Assembly: GCF_003932715.1 (NCBI RefSeq)
Contig: NZ_CP020700.1
Coordinates: 2,006,501 to 2,070,500 of the forward strand
DNA: 64,000 nt
Direction: 5' to 3'
Source of the DNA: Streptomyces tsukubensis
GTDB lineage: Bacteria > Actinomycetota > Actinomycetes > Streptomycetales > Streptomycetaceae
The translations under genes and the position numbers were made by a program. Under the pieces are notes generated by a model. The model searched no databases. It had not been told where the DNA came from and saw only the letters and a list, made by a program, of their open reading frames with translations. Below, one piece after another: positions 25,804-40,010 of the stretch (within the stretch, counting starts at the first letter, position 1; the number at the start of each line of letters is the position of its first letter).

Positions 25804-27255
25804 ATGCGACGCAACAGAAGGAAACGTTCCCGTCCGGCGGTCCGCGCGGTCGTCGCCGTGGCCGCTCTGGTGCTGGGCGGAGGCGGGGTGGTGCTCGTCG
25901 ACGTCTATGCCTCCGCGGGCCAGGACGGTGTGAACCGTCGCGGTCCGGGGCAGGCGGCCGACGCGGCTCCGGTGGCGTCGACCATCGACTGCCCCGAGGT
26001 CGCCGACGGTCTGCCCGGCACGCTGCCCCCGGCGGCCCGTCCCGCTGTGGACCGGGAGCTGGCCGCGATGGACACCCGGATCACCGAGGCGTACCGGCAG
26101 TTCGCGGAGCGCAGGGAGCGTTACGGGCAGGATGCCGGGCTGGCGCAGAAGGAGCTGCTCGGCCCGCTCCAGGAGCAGCGCCGGGCCGGTATCGAGCGGA
26201 TCGTCACCGCGGTGAACCGGGGCGGGCTCCGCTTCGACGGTATGCGGGATCTCGCCGCGTGCACCCTGCGCGCGGACGACGGGAACGACCGCGGCACGGA
26301 CGGGCGGCCCGGGAACAGCAACGGCAACGGTAACGAGAGCGGGAACGGGGGCGGCGGTGGGCAGGCGGGGAACGGGCCGGTGCGGTCCGACTTCACCGAC
26401 ATCCGCTCCGTACGCCCCAACGCGCAACTCCCCCCGAACCGCCGGGGCGCCTCGCGCGGCGTCTTCACCACCGACTGCGGGGTCAACGCAAACGGCCTGT
26501 TCAACTCCGACAATGTGATCGTCGCCCCGGGCGTCTCCAACGGCGCCCACCATATGCACGACTACATCGGCAACCAGGCCAACAACGCCTTCGCGAGCGA
26601 CCGGGACCTGGCGAACGGCGCCACCACCTGCCGCAACCGCGGCGACCGCTCCTCGTACTACTGGCCCGTGCTGCGGCTGCAGAACGGCCGGTCCGAGAGC
26701 GACGCCGACGCGGACGGCGGCGGCCGGGACAAGAACGTCGGGGAGATTCAGACCCCCGCGCAGGTGACGCTGGACTTCGTCGGGAATCCGAACGGCCCGG
26801 TGACGGCCATGCCCCGGCTGCTGCGGATCATCACCGGCGATGCCAAGGCCTTCGTCAACGGCCCGGCCAACGCCAATGCCTCCTGGAGCTGCACCGGCTT
26901 CGAGGACCGGCAGTTGAAGGAGAAGTATCCGCTCTGCCCCCGCGGCAGCCGGGTCGTCCGCACCTTCCGCTTCCAGAGCTGCTGGGACGGCCGGAACACC
27001 GACAGCGCCAACCACCGTACGCACGTCGCCTTCACCGACCGCGCCGGGCGCTGCCCCCGGGGCTTCCGGCCCGTTCCGCAGTTGGTGCAGCGGATCGTCT
27101 ACAGCCTGCCGCCCGGGCCCGGTTTCGCCGTCGACTCCTTCCCCGAACAACTCCACAAGCCGGTCACGGACCACGGTGACTTCATCAATGTGTTCGACGA
27201 CGGGCTGATGCGGCGGATGGTCGCCTGCATCAACGAAGGCAGGCGCTGCCGGTAA
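25804..27255 (+). CDS. Secreted DUF1996 domain protein
   Basis: The product is 483 aa from ATG 25804 after GGAGGAG. Signal sequence: R-R-N-R-R-K-R-S-R-P then V-V-A-V-A-A-L-V-L-G-G-G-G-V-V-L-V. A helical region (about 70-150) precedes a Gly/Asn-rich linker near 165-190. The DUF1996 domain follows (about 205-470), with D-N-V-I-V-A-P-G-V-S-N-G-A-H-H-M-H-D-Y and R-S-S-Y-Y-W-P-V-L. Cysteines are spread in pairs (C-G-V-N, C-R-N, C-T-G-F, C-P-R-G, C-W-D-G, C-I-N-E-G-R-R-C) typical of an exported disulfide-bonded protein. The domain is frequent in fungi and actinobacteria and its activity is not known to me. Confidence 0.88.
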   Translation: MRRNRRKRSRPAVRAVVAVAALVLGGGGVVLVDVYASAGQDGVNRRGPGQAADAAPVASTIDCPEVADGLPGTLPPAARPAVDRELAAMDTRITEAYRQFAERRERYGQDAGLAQKELLGPLQEQRRAGIERIVTAVNRGGLRFDGMRDLAACTLRADDGNDRGTDGRPGNSNGNGNESGNGGGGGQAGNGPVRSDFTDIRSVRPNAQLPPNRRGASRGVFTTDCGVNANGLFNSDNVIVAPGVSNGAHHMHDYIGNQANNAFASDRDLANGATTCRNRGDRSSYYWPVLRLQNGRSESDADADGGGRDKNVGEIQTPAQVTLDFVGNPNGPVTAMPRLLRIITGDAKAFVNGPANANASWSCTGFEDRQLKEKYPLCPRGSRVVRTFRFQSCWDGRNTDSANHRTHVAFTDRAGRCPRGFRPVPQLVQRIVYSLPPGPGFAVDSFPEQLHKPVTDHGDFINVFDDGLMRRMVACINEGRRCR

Positions 27256-27274
27256 GCAGTTGAGCATCTGAGCC

Positions 27275-27311
27275 GCCGGGTCCGGCCCGCCCCCATGGGG
27301 CCGGACCCGGC
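27275..27311. terminator. Bidirectional terminator
   Basis: 14-bp perfect stem GCCGGGTCCGGCCC (27275-27288) with GGGCCGGACCCGGC (27298-27311), between the convergent DUF1996 (+) and lipoprotein (-) genes. Confidence 0.82.
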
Positions 27312-27322
27312 TTCCGCCTGCC

Positions 27323-27844
27323 TCAGCCCCCGTGGCCCCCATGAACCCCGTGACTGCCGGGACTCCCGGGGCTGCTGTGCCCCTCCCCCGGGCCCGGCCG
27401 GACCGTCCCTGACCCATGGTCCGCGCCCCGCTCCAGCTCCCCGCCGAGGCGGGCCCGGAGGGCCGTGATCGTCCCCTCGCCGCCTGCGACGACCCAGCGG
27501 CGGCCCAGCAGATACGTACCGCCGTAGTCGTTGGCCGCGTTGATCCACTCGCGCTGGCCGCGGTCGGTCGCAAAGGTGACCAGGGTGTACGTCCCGTCCT
27601 CGGTCGCACAGCGGGCCTGGCGCAGTTCCTCGGCGCCCGCCCGGATCTCCGGGGCGCACCCCGCCCGGGCGGCGAGCTGCTCCAGCGTGCCCGTCGCCAC
27701 CGGCGGGGGTGTCGGGCTCCCGCCCCGCCCGCCACGCCCATCACCGTCGTCACCCGGCCCGCAGGCCGTGAGCGGCCCGAGCGCCACAACTGCCAGTACC
27801 ACCAGGGCCTTCGGGACCGCGCCCGTCGTCTTCGGCGTCCGCAT
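27323..27844 (-). CDS. Lipoprotein of unknown function
   Basis: The product is 173 aa from ATG 27844. The signal peptide R-T-P-K-T-T-G-A-V-P-K-A-L-V-V-L-A-V-V ends in the lipobox L-T-A-C, with the lipidated cysteine near residue 28. The mature protein has a C-A-P-E-I and R-C-A-T-E-D-G-T-Y-T-L-V-T-F-A-T pair of cysteines, as in Streptomyces lipoproteins that probably fold as small mixed domains, and a Gly/Ser/His/Pro-rich C-terminus. Function is unknown. It is divergent from the GH89 gene with a 110-bp gap. Confidence 0.82.
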   Translation of the reverse strand: MRTPKTTGAVPKALVVLAVVALGPLTACGPGDDGDGRGGRGGSPTPPPVATGTLEQLAARAGCAPEIRAGAEELRQARCATEDGTYTLVTFATDRGQREWINAANDYGGTYLLGRRWVVAGGEGTITALRARLGGELERGADHGSGTVRPGPGEGHSSPGSPGSHGVHGGHGG

Positions 27845-27954
27845 CCGGCCATCGTGCCCCGTGGCGACCCGTGCGGGAGGCCGAACGCCCGGTAACCTGC
27901 GCCCGGACTGTACCGCTGTGACGTGAGTTACACCGTTTCGCACGGAGGAGCCTG

Positions 27955-30900
27955 ATGTTCGAGCTGTCGAGACGTGCCGTTCTGGGCACCGCGGGGGCGA
28001 TCGGCGCGACGGCTGCCCTCGACGGCACCGGTGCCGTCGCCGCCCCCCGTACCGGAGCACCGGCCGGGAAGCCGGAAGGGGCGCCGACGGCGGACGCAGC
28101 CCGGGCCGCGCTGCTGCGGCTGCTGCCCCGGCACGCGGGCCAGTTCCAACTGGCCCTGGTCGACGGGCCGGAACGTTTCGCGGTGACCGGCGAAGCCGGC
28201 CGTATCGCGGTCGAAGGCACCTCGCCCGCGGTCCTCCTCACCGGCGTCCACTGGTATCTGAAGTACGTCTGCCGGGCGCACATCTCGTGGTCGGGCAGCC
28301 GGGTCGACCTGCCGGACGTGCTGCCCCCGCCCCGTCCGGGCCTGGAGCGGTCGGCGACCGTACCGCACCGGTTCGCGTACAACGACACCCACGACGGCTA
28401 CACCGCCCCCTACGCCGACTGGGCCCGCTGGGAGCGGCTGATCGACGTCCTCGCCCTGCACGGCTGCAACGAAGTCCTGGTGACCCCGGGCCAGGAGGCC
28501 GTCTACCACCGGCTGCTGAAAGACTTCGGCTACTCCGACACCGAGGCCCGCACCTGGCTGCCCGCCCCCTCCCACCAGGCGTGGTGGCTGCTCCAGAACA
28601 TGAGCGAATACGGCGGCCCGCTCTCGAAGACCCTGCTGGACGCCCGTGCCGAACTGGGCCGGAAGATCACCGCACGGCTGCGGGAGCTGGGCATGCGGCC
28701 GGTGCTGCCCGGCTACTTCGGTACGGTCCCCGACGGTTTCGCGGACCGCAATCCGGGCGCCCGGGTGGTCGCCCAGGGCCTGTGGAACGGGCTCCGCCGC
28801 CCCGACTGGCTGGACCCGCGGACCACTGTCTTCCCCAAGGTGGCCGCCGCGTTCTACCGCCACCAGACCAAGCTGTTCGGCGCCTGCGACCTGTTCAAGA
28901 TGGACCTGCTGCACGAGGGCGGCAACGCCGGGGACGTACCGGTGCCGGACGCGGCGCGCGCGGTCGAGAAGGCGCTGCGGACCGCCCGCCCGAACGCGGT
29001 CTGGGTGATCCTCGGCTGGCAGTCCAACCCGCGCAGGGCGCTCCTCGACGCCGTCGACAAACGCCGGATGCTGATCGTCGACGGACTCTCCGACCTGGAC
29101 ACCACGGGCGACCGGGAATCCGAGTGGGGCGGCACGCCGTACGCCTTCGGCACCATCCCGAACTTCGGCGGACGCACCACTCTCGGCGCCAACACCGACC
29201 GCTGGACGGACCGGTTCACCGTCTGGCGCGACCGGCCGGGCAGCGCCCTGGTGGGCACCGCGTACATGCCGGAAGCGGCCGAGCGGGACCCGGCGGCCTT
29301 CGAGCTCTTCAGCGAGCTGGCGTGGCGGCGGGAGCGGATCGACCGGGAGGCCTGGTTCACGGAGTACGCGCAGATCCGCTACGGCTCCGACGACGCCTCG
29401 GCGGCGGCCGCGTTCGGCGCGCTCGCGGCCACCGCGTACCGGCTGGCCAGCACCGACGGCCGGCCCTACGATTCGCACTTCCTCCGCAGGCCGTCGCTGA
29501 CCTCGTCGATCGGGACCGCCTTCGACCCGGCGGGCTTCGACACCGCCTTCGCCGCGCTCCTCGCGGCCGGTCCGGAGCTGCGGGATTCCGACACCTACCG
29601 CCATGATCTGACGGAGCTGGCCCGGCAGGCGCTGGCGAACCGGTCGCGTACGCTCCAGTTCGCGCTGCGCGCCGCCCGCGCAAGCAAGGACGTGGCGGCC
29701 TTCCGGGGGGTGTCCGCGCTCTGGCTGAAGCTGATGCGGCTCGCGGACACCATGGCGGGCTGTCACCGATCCTTCCTCCTCGGGCCGTGGCTGGAGGACG
29801 CCAAACGGCTGGCGACGAGCCCGGCGGAGGCGGTGGAGCTGGAGCGGACCGCCCGGGCGCTGATCACCACCTGGGCGGACCGTCCGGCGGCCAACGCCCT
29901 CTCCAACTACGCCAACCGGGACTGGAACGGGCTGATCGCCGATGTCCACGTACCGCAGTGGGACGCCTTCCTGACCGAGGTCGCGGATGCGCTGGAGGCG
30001 GGCCGGGCGCCGAAGTCCTTCGACTGGTATCCGCAGGAGGAGGCGTGGACGAAGGACCGCCGGGTCTATCCGTCCGCGCCGACCGGCGACCCGTACGCCA
30101 CGGCGCTCCGGGTCCGGGACGCCCTGGCGGCCGCGCCGTACCAGGGTGTGACGGCGGTGACCGTGGACCCGCCCGCCTTCCGCCCCGGCAGCGCGGCCAC
30201 GCTGACGGCGACCTTCCGGAACCTCAGCGGGCTGCGCGCCACCGGCCCGGTCGAACTCACCCTGTCCGGTGCCGAGCTGTCCCCCGAGGCCCCGGCGGCC
30301 CGCACCCTGCCCCGGGTGGCGGCGGGCGCTTCGGGCGCGGTGTCCTGGCGGGTCGCGGCACCGGGCGACGCGCTGACCGAACCGCTGCGGGCGCTGCCGT
30401 ACCGGCTGACCGTGCGGTACGGGCCCGAGGGCGAGTCCCCGGTCTCCGTCGCCCAGACCGGCGAGGTCCATATGGCCGCGCCCCTGGCCGCCGGCTGGCG
30501 GACGTACAGCAACAACGCGGCCGTCTTCGGGCAGCTCGGCGACCGCTACGCCGTCAACGGCGCCGGGAACGACCTGTGGCGGGGTACCGCCCACTTCGGT
30601 ACGGCCTACCGGGCGGGCGCGCTGCGGCCGGGCACGAGCGTCACCGTCCGCGTCGACGCACAGGCCAACACGGCGAGCTGGGCCAGGGCCGGGATCGTCG
30701 CCCGCAACGGCCTGGACCGGCCGGGGGCGCCCGGTTTCGTCAATCTGGCGGTCACTCCGGCGCAGGGCGTGGCCCTCTCGTACGACTCCAACGGCGACGG
30801 CTCCCTCGACACCTACCGGCGGATCACCGGCGTCAAGGCGCCGGTGCTGCTGCGGCTCTCCCGGGGGACGGGCGGCGCGAGCGGCTCGTACACGGGAGCG

Positions 30901-31056
30901 CTCTCCACGGACGCGGGCTCGACCTGGCGCACGGTGGGCACGGTGACCGTGCCGCGGGCAGTGGACGCGCAGGACGTGGGCTTCTTCATGACGGCGATGA
31001 ACGGCGGCAGCGGGGCCCGCGGAACGGTCCGATTCAGCGGGTGGTCGGTCCGCTGA
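27955..31056 (+). CDS. Secreted alpha-N-acetylglucosaminidase (GH89)
   Basis: The product is 1,033 aa. The Tat signal L-S-R-R-A-V-L-G-T-A-G-A-I-G-A-T-A starts after GGAGGAG and ATG 27955. The NAGLU layout is visible: a small N-terminal domain (about 45-115), the TIM barrel from about 120 (R-F-A-Y-N-D-T-H-D-G-Y, where most family members have N-V-C-T-x-S-Y), W-W-L-L-Q-N-M-S-E-Y-G-G-P-L near 205-220, and a helical C-terminal domain to about 690. A further 340 residues contain a CARDB/NPCBM-like beta segment and a final laminin-G-like region (A-G-W-R-T-Y-S-N-N-A-A-V-F-G). It should cleave terminal alpha-linked GlcNAc from glycans outside the cell. Catalytic residues were not assigned by eye. Confidence 0.87.
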   Translation: MFELSRRAVLGTAGAIGATAALDGTGAVAAPRTGAPAGKPEGAPTADAARAALLRLLPRHAGQFQLALVDGPERFAVTGEAGRIAVEGTSPAVLLTGVHWYLKYVCRAHISWSGSRVDLPDVLPPPRPGLERSATVPHRFAYNDTHDGYTAPYADWARWERLIDVLALHGCNEVLVTPGQEAVYHRLLKDFGYSDTEARTWLPAPSHQAWWLLQNMSEYGGPLSKTLLDARAELGRKITARLRELGMRPVLPGYFGTVPDGFADRNPGARVVAQGLWNGLRRPDWLDPRTTVFPKVAAAFYRHQTKLFGACDLFKMDLLHEGGNAGDVPVPDAARAVEKALRTARPNAVWVILGWQSNPRRALLDAVDKRRMLIVDGLSDLDTTGDRESEWGGTPYAFGTIPNFGGRTTLGANTDRWTDRFTVWRDRPGSALVGTAYMPEAAERDPAAFELFSELAWRRERIDREAWFTEYAQIRYGSDDASAAAAFGALAATAYRLASTDGRPYDSHFLRRPSLTSSIGTAFDPAGFDTAFAALLAAGPELRDSDTYRHDLTELARQALANRSRTLQFALRAARASKDVAAFRGVSALWLKLMRLADTMAGCHRSFLLGPWLEDAKRLATSPAEAVELERTARALITTWADRPAANALSNYANRDWNGLIADVHVPQWDAFLTEVADALEAGRAPKSFDWYPQEEAWTKDRRVYPSAPTGDPYATALRVRDALAAAPYQGVTAVTVDPPAFRPGSAATLTATFRNLSGLRATGPVELTLSGAELSPEAPAARTLPRVAAGASGAVSWRVAAPGDALTEPLRALPYRLTVRYGPEGESPVSVAQTGEVHMAAPLAAGWRTYSNNAAVFGQLGDRYAVNGAGNDLWRGTAHFGTAYRAGALRPGTSVTVRVDAQANTASWARAGIVARNGLDRPGAPGFVNLAVTPAQGVALSYDSNGDGSLDTYRRITGVKAPVLLRLSRGTGGASGSYTGALSTDAGSTWRTVGTVTVPRAVDAQDVGFFMTAMNGGSGARGTVRFSGWSVR

Positions 31057-31154
31057 ACCGGGGAGGGCCGCGTGGCGGACCCGGGAGGCCGGGCCCGCAC
31101 CGACGCCCGGCCTGGGGAACGGGTGAACGGATGCCAGTGGGTACGCTGGTGGCC

Positions 31155-31865
31155 ATGACGACCGGGGTACGCCGCAGAATGGGCGTCGAGGAGCGCAGAC
31201 AGCAGTTGATCGGCGTGGCGCTGGAACTCTTCAGCGTCCGCTCCCCCGACGAGGTGTCCATCGACGAGATCGCGGCGGCCGCCGGGATCTCCCGGCCGCT
31301 GGTGTACCACTACTTCCCCGGTAAGCAGAGCCTGTACGAGGCTGCGCTGCGCCGGGCTGCGGACGATCTGGCGCTCCGTTTCCGGGAGCCGCCCGAGGGG
31401 CCGCTGGGGGCCCGGCTGCTGCGGGTGATGCGGCGGTACTTCGACTTCGTCGACGAGCACGGGCCGGGTTTCTCCGCGCTGATGCGCGGTGGTCCGGCCG
31501 CCGGTTCGACCACCACCAACGCGATGATCGACGAGGTGCGGCAGGCCGCGTACGAGCAGATCCTGGCCCATCTGCGGATCGGTGAGCCGCCGGTGCGACT
31601 GGCGCTGGTGATCCGCTCCTGGGTGTCGCTGGCGGAGTCCACGGCGCTCCAGTGGCTGGACGGGCGGCGGATCCCGCGCGCCGAGCTGGAGTTGCAGCTG
31701 GTGCACGATTTCGCGGCGCTGTGCGCGGTGAGCGCGGCGTACGACGACGAGATGGCGGCGATCGTCGCCCGGATGCTGGCGGACGAGCCGGTGGAGGGGC
31801 CGATCTCGGAGCTGCTGGGCCGGCTGGTGCGGCTGGCGCCCGCCGCCGTACCCCCGCCTCGGTGA
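31155..31865 (+). CDS. TetR family transcriptional regulator
   Basis: The product is 236 aa. The start M-T-T-G-V-R-R-R-M-G-V-E-E-R-R at ATG 31155 is preferred over upstream frames that belong to the previous gene's shadow. The HTH is clear: D-E-V-S-I-D-E-I-A-A-A-A-G-I-S-R-P-L-V-Y-H-Y-F-P-G-K. The C-terminal domain (about 85-220) is helical and variable, so no ligand can be inferred. It is 98 bp after the GH89 gene in the same direction. Whether it controls that gene or acts elsewhere is open. Confidence 0.88.
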   Translation: MTTGVRRRMGVEERRQQLIGVALELFSVRSPDEVSIDEIAAAAGISRPLVYHYFPGKQSLYEAALRRAADDLALRFREPPEGPLGARLLRVMRRYFDFVDEHGPGFSALMRGGPAAGSTTTNAMIDEVRQAAYEQILAHLRIGEPPVRLALVIRSWVSLAESTALQWLDGRRIPRAELELQLVHDFAALCAVSAAYDDEMAAIVARMLADEPVEGPISELLGRLVRLAPAAVPPPR

Positions 31866-31880
31866 GCGGCGGTGTTAAGA

Positions 31881-31916
31881 AAGAGGCCCGGCCCCCGAGT
31901 GGGGTCCGGGCCTCTT
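31881..31916. terminator. Bidirectional terminator
   Basis: AAGAGGCCCGG (31881-31891) pairs with CCGGGCCTCTT (31906-31916), extended by CCCC/GGGG with a one-base bulge. It lies between convergent tetR (+) and the pullulanase gene (-). Confidence 0.85.
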
Positions 31917-31940
31917 CCGGTCGTGCGTCCGCCGCCGGGT

Positions 31941-37340
<5,400 letters not shown>

Positions 37341-37404
37341 GTCTCATCTCCTCGGGTTCGTCGGCGGCCGGGCCGCCGGGGCTCGTGCGCGCACCGGGAC
37401 CCGG

Positions 37405-37433
37405 TACTGAAACCCGTACGCAGGTTGCTGCAA
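37405..37433 (-). promoter_or_regulatory. Candidate promoter of the amylase-pullulanase gene
   Basis: On the minus strand TTGCAG (37433-37428) and TCAGTA (37410-37405) are 17 bp apart. The -35 lies inside the left arm of the operator-like repeat, so a bound repressor would block polymerase. Confidence 0.4.
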
Positions 37434-37457
37434 GGAGTTGAGGGATCTTGCAGCAAC
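37424..37457. promoter_or_regulatory. Candidate MalR operator 1 (pullulanase side)
   Basis: Perfect 11-bp inverted repeat GTTGCTGCAAG (37424-37434) and CTTGCAGCAAC (37447-37457), 12-bp spacer, 84-117 bp upstream of the pullulanase start. It shares the core CTGCAAG/CTTGCAG with operator 2. In Streptomyces the LacI-type MalR/Reg1 represses malE and amylase genes through TTGCAG-type sites. Confidence 0.72.
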
Positions 37458-37590
37458 TCCGGTTCGCACGGCGGCCGACGCTAGGAGATGGCCGGAACTG
37501 CGGTCAAGCCCTTGGGGCTTGATCCCGCCTCCACCACGAAATCCGTAGGACACGAGGAGGTCACAACCTGGAAATCTGGCTGTTTTCTTT

Positions 37591-37618
37591 CTGCAAGACC
37601 TTTCGCAAGGTCTTGCAG
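37591..37618. promoter_or_regulatory. Candidate MalR operator 2 (malE side)
   Basis: Perfect 11-bp inverted repeat CTGCAAGACCT (37591-37601) and AGGTCTTGCAG (37608-37618), 6-bp spacer, 73-100 bp before malE. TTAGCT at 37624-37629 could be the malE -10, so the repeat would overlap the -35 region. Same core as operator 1. Confidence 0.75.
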
Positions 37619-37690
37619 GACTGTTAGCTTCACGCCGCAGCAGCCCGGCCCGTTGAGGACTGGCGGGGCCTTGACCTCAATGAGGAGTTC

Positions 37691-38995
37691 ATGATGCGCA
37701 AGGGCATGACGGCCGCCGCGATCGCGGGCGTACTGGCTCTGACGGCGACCGCCTGCGGCGGCGACGGCGGCGGGTCGGGCGACAGCAGCGGCCGGAAGGC
37801 GGCCGAGGACCCGAAGAGCGTCTCGGGTTCGATCACCTGGTGGGACACGTCGAACGAGGCCGAGGGGCCGACGTACGACAAGCTCGTCGCGGCCTTCCAG
37901 AAGGAGTACCCGAAGATCAAGGTGAACCGCACCTCGGTCTCCTTCGACCAGGCGGAGCAGAAGTTCAAGACCGCCGCCCAGAGCGGCAAGGGCGCACCGG
38001 ATGTGATCCGTACCGATGTCGGCTGGTCGGCCGGGTTCGCCAATCTCGGCTATCTCCAGCCGCTGGACGGCACCCCCGCCCTCGACAACGCCGCCGACTT
38101 CCTGCCCGGACCGATGTCCACGGCGAAGTGGAAGGGCGAGACAGTCGGCGTACCGCAGGTCACCGACACCCTCGCGCTCCTCTACAACAAGGAGATCTTC
38201 GCCAAGGCGGGCATCGCGAAGCCGCCGGCGACCTGGGACGAGTTCATCGCCACCGCGAAGACCGTCAAGGCGAAGACCGGTGTCACCGGCACCCAGCTCA
38301 ACCCCGAGGGCTACTTCTCGCTGCCGTTCCTCTACGGCGAGGGCGCCGACATGCTCGACGTCGACGGCAAGAAGATCACCGTGAACTCGGCGGGCGCCGT
38401 CAAGGGCATGGAGACCGCCCTGAAGCTGGCGCAGTCCGATGTGGCCCTCAAGCCCGCCTCCACCGACGGCTATGTCGCGGCCCAGACGTCCTTCAAGGAC
38501 GGGAAGATCGCGATGGTGATCAACGGCCCGTGGTCGGTCTCCGACGACTACAGCGGCAAGGCGTTCCAGAACAAGGACAACCTGGGCATCGCCACTATCC
38601 CCGCCGGTCCCTCCGGGACGGCCGCGGCTCCGATCGGCGGCCACAACTACTCGGTCTACCGGGGCTCGAAGAACAAGGACGCGTCGTATCTCTTCGTGAA
38701 GTTCATGGCCTCCGCCCAGAGCCAGGAGCTGACCGCGAAGGAGATCAACACCCTGCCGACGCGGAAGTCCGCCTACACCCCGGCGGTCACCGCCGACCCG
38801 GCGAAGAAGGCGTTCCAGCAGGCGCTGTCCGTCGCGAAGTCGCGTCCGGTGATCCCGGGCGTCGGTGACCTCTTCGTCGCCTTCGACCAGCACTACGTGA
38901 AGGTCCTGCGCGGCGACGCCTCGCCGAAGGAGGGCCTCGACGCCCTCGCGAAGGAGTGGAACAGCAAGCTCCTGAAGGACTACAGCATCGGCTGA
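37691..38995 (+). CDS. malE: Maltose/maltodextrin ABC transporter solute-binding lipoprotein
   Basis: The product is 434 aa from ATG 37691 with TGAGGAG before it. The lipoprotein signal A-A-A-I-A-G-V-L-A-L-T-A-T-A-C puts the lipidated cysteine near residue 22, followed by a Gly/Ser linker. The body is a type-1 solute-binding fold with G-S-I-T-W-W-D-T-S, G-V-P-Q-V-T-D-T-L-A-L-L-Y-N-K-E-I-F and M-V-I-N-G-P-W-S-V-S, characteristic of sugar-binding cluster members. Position before two permeases, divergent from an amylase-pullulanase and followed by aglA and malR, identifies it as MalE. Expression should be maltodextrin-inducible through operator 2. Confidence 0.95.
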   Translation: MMRKGMTAAAIAGVLALTATACGGDGGGSGDSSGRKAAEDPKSVSGSITWWDTSNEAEGPTYDKLVAAFQKEYPKIKVNRTSVSFDQAEQKFKTAAQSGKGAPDVIRTDVGWSAGFANLGYLQPLDGTPALDNAADFLPGPMSTAKWKGETVGVPQVTDTLALLYNKEIFAKAGIAKPPATWDEFIATAKTVKAKTGVTGTQLNPEGYFSLPFLYGEGADMLDVDGKKITVNSAGAVKGMETALKLAQSDVALKPASTDGYVAAQTSFKDGKIAMVINGPWSVSDDYSGKAFQNKDNLGIATIPAGPSGTAAAPIGGHNYSVYRGSKNKDASYLFVKFMASAQSQELTAKEINTLPTRKSAYTPAVTADPAKKAFQQALSVAKSRPVIPGVGDLFVAFDQHYVKVLRGDASPKEGLDALAKEWNSKLLKDYSIG

Positions 38996-39001
38996 CCGCC
39001 T

Positions 39002-39032
39002 GCCGTCGGGCCCCCGCGCGGGGCCCGACGGC
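39002..39032 (+). terminator. Intercistronic hairpin between malE and malF
   Basis: GCCGTCGGGCCCC (39002-39014) pairs with GGGGCCCGACGGC (39020-39032): 13-bp perfect stem, 5-nt loop, 7 bp after malE. In ABC operons such a hairpin usually stabilises the abundant binding-protein mRNA and limits read-through to the permeases. Confidence 0.75.
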
Positions 39033-39068
39033 GCGCCCCGGGCCCGCAGGGACGACGTACGGAGAGAG

Positions 39069-40010
39069 ATGAGCAGTCTGATACTCAGGACCCGAAGGTC
39101 CTTCAGCACCCACTGGTACGCCTGGGCCATGGTCCTGCCCGTGGTCGTCGTCCTCGGCGTGCTCATCGGCTATCCGCTGGGCCGGGGCATCTACCTCTCC
39201 TTCACGGACGCCAACGAAGCCAATATGGGCCGGACCATCGGCGACTTCTCCGTCCCCTCGACGTACACCTTCGTCGGCCTGGAGAACTACTGGAACATCC
39301 TCTCCGGCCGGGAGGGGTCGTTCTACCCCCGGCTGACCTGGACGATCCTGTGGACCGTGAGCTGTGTGGTGCTCCACTACGGCATCGGGCTCGGCCTGGC
39401 GATGCTGCTCAACCGGCGGATGCGCGGCCGGTCCCTCTACCGGGTGCTGCTGGTGCTGCCGTGGGCGGTGCCCGCGTTCGTCGCCGCGTTCGCCTGGAAG
39501 CTGATGTACAACACCGACAACGGGGTGCTGAACGCGCTGCTGGGGAAGGTGGGCGTCGCGCCCGTGGACTGGCTGGGCGATCCCTTCATCCAGAAGCTGT
39601 CGGTGATCGCGGTCAACACCTGGCTGGGCGTGCCGTTCATGATGGTCGCCATCCTGGGCGGGCTCCAGTCCATCCCGCGCGAACTGCACGAGGCCGCCGA
39701 GATGGACGGTGCCACGCCCTGGCAGCGGTTCGTCCACATCACCCTCCCCGGGCTGCGGCCGGTCAGCTCCACGATCGTGCTGCTGGGGACCATCTGGACC
39801 TTCAACATGTTCCCGATCATCTATCTGGTGATCGGACAGGCCGGTGGGACCGAGAGCGAGATCCTCGTGACGTACGCCTACCGGCTGGCCTTCCAGGGCG
39901 TGCGGGACTACGCGGGTTCCGCCGCGTACGGCATCGTGATCCTCTCGCTGCTCCTGGTGTTCTCCGTCTTCTACCGCGGCATGCTCAACCGTCAGGAGGC
40001 CGCCAAGTGA
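39069..40010 (+). CDS. malF: Maltose/maltodextrin ABC transporter permease
   Basis: The product is 313 aa with six membrane segments (first Y-A-W-A-M-V-L-P-V-V-V-V-L-G-V-L-I-G). The ATPase-contact EAA motif E-L-H-E-A-A-E-M-D-G-A-T-P-W-Q-R-F is near residues 212-228. It lacks the extra N-terminal region of enterobacterial MalF, as is normal in actinobacteria. ATG 39069 follows GGAGAGAG. Its end overlaps malG (GTGA), so the two permeases are translationally coupled. No ATPase gene is in the window; the shared MsiK is the expected energiser. Confidence 0.94.
   Translation: MSSLILRTRRSFSTHWYAWAMVLPVVVVLGVLIGYPLGRGIYLSFTDANEANMGRTIGDFSVPSTYTFVGLENYWNILSGREGSFYPRLTWTILWTVSCVVLHYGIGLGLAMLLNRRMRGRSLYRVLLVLPWAVPAFVAAFAWKLMYNTDNGVLNALLGKVGVAPVDWLGDPFIQKLSVIAVNTWLGVPFMMVAILGGLQSIPRELHEAAEMDGATPWQRFVHITLPGLRPVSSTIVLLGTIWTFNMFPIIYLVIGQAGGTESEILVTYAYRLAFQGVRDYAGSAAYGIVILSLLLVFSVFYRGMLNRQEAAK

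Noticed and set aside
25294..27852. 852-codon minus-strand frame over the response regulator and DUF1996 genes
   Set aside because: Arg/Ala/Val-rich without motifs; the plus-strand proteins are clear.
27928..30594. 888-codon minus-strand frame opposite the GH89 gene
   Set aside because: Gly/Arg/Val-rich composition with no motifs, while the plus strand has a complete GH89 protein with a Tat signal.
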